From Chloroflexota bacterium (lineage in GTDB: Bacteria; Chloroflexota; Anaerolineae; UBA4142), in the NCBI GenBank assembly GCA_016199405.1, contig JACQGS010000022.1:1-11829 (forward strand): 11,829 bases of DNA, written 5' to 3'. Under the pieces are notes generated by a model that did no database searches, was not told the DNA's origin, and saw nothing but the letters and a program-made list of their open reading frames with translations. Numbering within the stretch: position 1 is the stretch's first letter; the number at the start of each line of letters is the position of its first letter. This document shows, in pieces, positions 11,133 to 11,829 of the stretch. The translations under genes and the position numbers were made by a program.

Positions 11133-11829
11133 AGAGCAACTGCGCCAACGCATCATCGAGATCGGCAAGCTGATGCATCAAAAAAATTTCATCGCGGCGG
11201 GCGATGGAAATATCTCCGCGCGCCTCGACCGCGAGCGGTTGCTCATCACGCCAAGCGGTTTTAGCAAGGGCTTTCTCGATCCGGATCAATTGCTCATCGT
11301 CAGCATGCAAGGCGAAAAAATTTCGCCGCAGTTCGGGCAATGGCGCGATCTCAAGCCGTCTTCGGAAATTCTTTTGCATCTCGAATGCTATCTCCAGCGC
11401 GCGGAGATCAACGCGGTCATTCACGCGCATCCGCCGATGACGATTGCCTGCACGCTCGCCGGCGTCTCGCTCGCGAAATGCGTTCTGCCCGAAGTGCTGT
11501 ACGATCTCGGCACGATTCCAACGACGCCGTACGCGACGCCTTCCTCGCCGGAAAATCCGCGCGCGGTGCGCGAGCTCATCCAGACCTATGATGCGATTGT
11601 GCTCGCGCGGCACGGCACGGTCACGGTCGGCAAGGATTTATGGGAAGCGTATATGCGTTTGGAACGCGTCGAGCATTCCGCGCAAGTGACGCTCGCCGCG
11701 CAACAAGCGTTGGGCGCGCCGGTCGAGGCGCTGACGAACGACGCGGTGCAAAAACTCGCGGCGATGCGGCAGTCCGTCTTTTCCGAGCACGGACGCGATG
11801 TGTGTGCAGAGTGCAACGCATGTCCGGCG
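11122..11829 (+). CDS. Class II aldolase (fuculose/rhamnulose-phosphate aldolase type), 3' truncated by the window
   Basis: 236 codons are visible and the frame is open to the last base. The enzyme family cleaves L-fuculose-1-P or L-rhamnulose-1-P to DHAP and L-lactaldehyde using Zn2+. Visible features are the phosphate-binding GDGNISAR (27-34) and TPSG (43-46), Glu82 in KPSSEILLH as the expected catalytic Glu, His101 and His103 in VIHAHPP, and His164 in LARHGT as the third zinc ligand. The spacing agrees with FucA. The C-terminus then carries Cys228, Cys231 and Cys234 (CAECNACPA), an unusual CxxCxxC not part of the FucA core. The start is TTG 11122, overlapping the HTH stop. In PVM-type BMCs such an aldolase is the signature enzyme producing the aldehyde for the shell-enclosed dehydrogenase. 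Exact substrate (fuculose-P, rhamnulose-P or other) is inference. The protein end, where an encapsulation helix might lie, is outside the window. Confidence 0.92.
   Translation, partial: MLVEEQLRQRIIEIGKLMHQKNFIAAGDGNISARLDRERLLITPSGFSKGFLDPDQLLIVSMQGEKISPQFGQWRDLKPSSEILLHLECYLQRAEINAVIHAHPPMTIACTLAGVSLAKCVLPEVLYDLGTIPTTPYATPSSPENPRAVRELIQTYDAIVLARHGTVTVGKDLWEAYMRLERVEHSAQVTLAAQQALGAPVEALTNDAVQKLAAMRQSVFSEHGRDVCAECNACPA

Noticed and set aside
1..11829. tRNA, rRNA, insertion sequence or transposase
   Set aside because: No tRNA cloverleaf-like conserved elements, rRNA stretches, transposase motifs or terminal inverted repeats with target duplications were seen by eye. A covariance-model search was not possible here.

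Overview
The window is a one-directional (all + strand) bacterial operon region that encodes most of a bacterial microcompartment (BMC): one hexameric shell protein (BMC-H), one tandem-domain trimeric shell protein (BMC-T), two pentameric vertex proteins (BMC-P), an EutJ-like ATPase, a CoA-acylating aldehyde dehydrogenase with an N-terminal encapsulation helix, a small EutQ-like protein with encapsulation-like helices, and, at the right edge, a class II (fuculose/rhamnulose-phosphate type) aldolase. Aldolase plus acylating aldehyde dehydrogenase points to a deoxysugar-degrading BMC of the Planctomycetes/Verrucomicrobia (PVM) or PVM-like type. There L-fuculose-1-P or L-rhamnulose-1-P is split to DHAP and lactaldehyde, and the lactaldehyde is oxidised to its CoA thioester inside the shell. 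The phosphotransacylase (PduL), alcohol/lactaldehyde reductase, kinase and isomerase expected for such a pathway are not in the window.

The organism cannot be named from this sequence. The DNA is GC-rich with many CGCG/GCGCGC strings, genes are tightly packed, some starts are TTG or GTG, and intergenic gaps carry degenerate heptanucleotide arrays. That combination is reminiscent of Chloroflexota (Anaerolineae-like), which is a low-to-moderate confidence inference.

Layout: 1-126 tail of an unidentified gene; 242-562 BMC-H; 566-642 heptad-repeat palindrome; 645-4642 a non-canonical block (stand-alone small protein, cytoplasmic thermolysin-like metallopeptidase whose C-terminal domain is homologous to that small protein, GT39-like membrane glycosyltransferase); 4645-5472 EutJ; 5516-5635 possible 39-aa ORF; 5619-6239 BMC-T; 6240-6548 EutQ-like/two-helix protein; 6551-6636 second heptad palindrome; 6640-6948 and 7002-7274 BMC-P genes, separated by a hairpin and followed by another; 7309-8730 aldehyde dehydrogenase; 8745-10770 a translationally coupled chain of DUF5678 protein, retropepsin-like aspartic protease and GH1 beta-glycosidase; 10797-11132 excisionase-type HTH protein; 11122 to the end, class II aldolase (TTG start, truncated by the window).

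Proposed working: GH1 may release sugar from glycosides in the cytoplasm. The aldolase makes lactaldehyde. The aldehyde dehydrogenase, targeted by its N-terminal helix, handles it within a shell built from BMC-H, BMC-T and BMC-P. The most unusual parts are the two unrelated proteases embedded in the operon, the small protein duplicated as the peptidase's C-terminal domain, the two encapsulation-like helices in one 102-aa protein, and the palindromes ahead of the vertex genes, which lack Shine-Dalgarno sequences. No gene-free stretch exceeds 300 bases.
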